A stretch of DNA of 64,000 bases, taken from assembly GCA_947247005.1 (NCBI GenBank), contig OX365948.1, forward strand, positions 3,906,001-3,970,000, in the 5' to 3' direction. The position numbers and the translations under genes were made by a program. The stretch's first letter is position 1. Each line of letters starts with the position of its first letter. This document shows, piece by piece, positions 62,801 through 64,000 of this stretch. The DNA is from Spisula solida. Its lineage: Eukaryota > Mollusca > Bivalvia > Venerida > Mactridae. A model generated the notes under the pieces. That model worked only from the letters and a program-made list of their open reading frames with translations. It searched no databases and was not told where the DNA came from.

Positions 62801-63514
62801 GTTTCTTTCCGGTCTCACGGTTGCATTATGATAACGATCACCTGAGATTATCAACAATTATAGCTTAAAGGCAAACTGGCTACTGAATGTCTGACATCTC
62901 AACGGATGCTGCTTTTACCAACAATATTATAACAATTTTACTGCTGAAATCAAATATCTATCAGTAGTATGTTCTATGGACAAAAAACTGTTCTTCGTGT
63001 GGAGAGACGTGGCCTTAGTCAATATCAGGTAATCTGCCTTACCTAGAAATCGAAACCAGATCGGCTAAAATTCAACAAGCTTGCACTCTACCCTTTGATG
63101 TAATAAAACTACTGTTTAGGTACATTAACAACTCACCGTATAAACAACACTTACAGTACCCATGCATTTTTGTTTTGAATTTCAGAAACAAACGCCAAAA
63201 TTAAGGTAGAACCAGCAAAGAAGAAAAGACAGACTTTGGCAAAATTCAGAACTGACGAAGATTCAAGTCGTGACATGAAGTATGAAGCAGAAATACTGAC
63301 ATCAAGTGATTCTCTTGACGGCGGTCAGATAAATGTAATCATGCCACCAGGTGAGACAATAGTGTTTGGGGCCCTAAATTTGGATGTTAAGACGGCGTCA
63401 TTTTTCCGGGAATCCTATTTGTTTAGAAATGAGTTTGAACCCAGACTTGTGACAACTAAAAAAAATCGATTTTTAACTTCACAGGAAGCTTTGTATGCCA
63501 ATTCTGTCCGGTAA
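59850..63514 (+). CDS. Kyphoscoliosis-peptidase/hillarin-like protein, four exons, catalytic residues lost
   Basis: Family of transglutaminase-like fold proteins; vertebrate KY works at the muscle Z-disc, fly hillarin and worm LTD-1 with septins or the cytoskeleton. Exons with GT-AG borders: 59850-59927 (in-frame ATG 59859-59861), 61288-61517, 61918-62756 and 63186 to the stop TAA at 63512-63514 (or to 63510, where GTAATA could be a donor). Protein from the ATG: MPRLHSYDEKGVDFYHVDN...; core PPAVVFMQFCRYAEIECEEV, KGRAKAIRYRTGD, NHSWIAFKADGKWHLMHPQW; then a KY-type C-terminal region (DQYTSAPDLRQG, GVYWLRLFVGFI). In active members the Cys lies 11 residues before the Cys of QFC; here it is Lys. 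His of NHSW is kept, and the Asp of the W-L-D motif is His (LMHPQW). Probably a scaffold and not an enzyme. The frame is open from the exon border before the ATG, so an upstream coding exon is possible. Confidence 0.82.
59955..60110 (+). mobile_element. tRNA-derived SINE (family D), second copy
   Basis: GTGATAGGCTAGAAGTAG (A box, degenerate), CACTGCTTTTAAAATTTGTC, TTGCTCCACTTCAACTAGG and AATTGGTACG follow the same order as 24027-24315. First intron of the KY-like gene. Confidence 0.6.
60279..61267. mobile_element. Mariner-type non-autonomous element in a KY-like intron
   Basis: Left GGGTCGGTCGTTCATTTAAT then ACCGGGCGATCAATA; right TATGGCGATCGTCCGGGTAT then TAAATGAACGACCCTCATA. The ATGAGGGTCGTTCA form is mariner-like. 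About 990 bp. A frame at 60339-60602 does not resemble a transposase. The left terminus is slightly altered. It ends about 20 bp before the exon at 61288. Confidence 0.75.
61518..61917. other. KY-like gene, intron 2
   Basis: AT-rich intron with a consensus donor (GTAAGT) and acceptor (TGTATTTAG). Nothing else seen. Confidence 0.6.
62757..63185. other. KY-like gene, intron 3
   Basis: Donor GTATTC, acceptor TTTCAG at 63180-63185. If retained, the frame reads a short hydrophobic tail (ILFVVIYTICLYFQ) and stops at 62843-62845; I take this as intron read-through. Confidence 0.6.
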
Positions 63515-64000
63515 TATCTTGCATATCAGTAGTGCTTTCCTCATATATATTGTTACCCAGCCTGGCCCATCATATAACTCGATCACGTAGTGCATAAACG
63601 AATCCCAGAAGGTTCCCGGTAGACCCCGTAGCAATGTAAATATTTCCCATGACGAGTCGAGATATGACGGGTTCGGTTGGCTCTTCGGAGATTGAAGTGA
63701 GTTCGTAACACAAAAACGAAGATCATAACCAGTTTACATGTTTAATGAGGATTCATTAAATACGAGAAATGACATGTACGACATATATATCCAAGGATAA
63801 AAACGTAAACAATAATGGCGTCCCCGAAACCACTCCATGTTGTACGGTAGATCTATTGTAAATATAATTCTAATCAAGTGTGTGAATAAGACTTAGATTC
63901 GTTGGGATATCTACCTCTGTTGTAGCAGGATCCATCTTTCTGATTTAATGAAGTTGGTGTAATTTGTTAACTAAGAATACGGGGACTACCTCTGCCGAGT
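63515..64000. other. Right edge of the window, unrecognised
   Basis: No exon or repeat recognised. Further exons of the KY-like gene could lie beyond the window. Confidence 0.4.

Noticed and set aside
62757..62845. Hydrophobic C-terminus as a membrane anchor of the KY-like protein
   Set aside because: It is read-through of a good donor (62757); the downstream exon at 63186 continues the KY-type sequence in phase.

Overview
This is a window of an animal nuclear genome, most likely a bivalve mollusc. Evidence for an animal: genes split by GT-AG introns, a C2H2 zinc-finger array, an ABCC transporter and a kyphoscoliosis-peptidase-like protein. The bivalve call is an inference from the repeat landscape: GTCA-rich modules bounded by AGCTCACC/GGTGAGC, ATGCCCCC...GGGGGCAT modules, tRNA-headed SINEs, many palindromic MITEs and many minisatellites. 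Base composition is AT-rich. No bacterial, plasmid or phage features are present.

Layout, left to right. 1-842 is a 31-bp minisatellite. 2471-17927 (+) holds ten exons of mitochondrial glutaryl-CoA dehydrogenase (GCDH), covering essentially the whole mature enzyme; the exon(s) for the start codon and mitochondrial presequence are not seen. Its introns are packed with non-autonomous DNA transposons, SINEs, a LINE fragment and three arrays, and two of its exons have tandem partial copies in the preceding intron. 17928-30018 is mostly non-coding, with SINEs, a 0.9-kb mariner-type element and one candidate first exon at 24768. 30019-33810 (+) is a C2H2 zinc-finger array of about 45 fingers, broken by several frame disruptions, with an intact 445-residue segment inside. 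34228-44400 is a repeat-rich gap: six tandem arrays (one a perfect 599-bp tetranucleotide run), a hAT-type element with a perfect 8-bp target duplication, mariner-type and pogo-type mini-elements.

44418-49201 (+) is an intronless ABCC (MRP1-like) full transporter of 1544 residues with a textbook TATA box and initiator at the right spacing. 49202-59849 is again non-coding: two copies of a ~740-bp repeat in opposite orientation flank a 2.4-kb 42-bp satellite, followed by a 1.55-kb inverted-repeat element and a 61-bp array. 59850-63514 (+) holds four exons of a kyphoscoliosis-peptidase/hillarin-type protein whose transglutaminase-like catalytic Cys and Asp are replaced, so it is probably a pseudoenzyme; the gene may continue at either end.

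The genes have no evident functional link: lysine/tryptophan catabolism, DNA binding, drug/conjugate efflux and cytoskeletal scaffolding. The window is most unusual for its transposon fossils, several with readable target-site duplications, and for arrays that appear to have grown inside such elements. No clearly new molecular system is evident; the best leads are the tandem exon fragments in GCDH, the intronless ABCC gene with its own promoter, the decaying zinc-finger array, and the KY pseudoenzyme.
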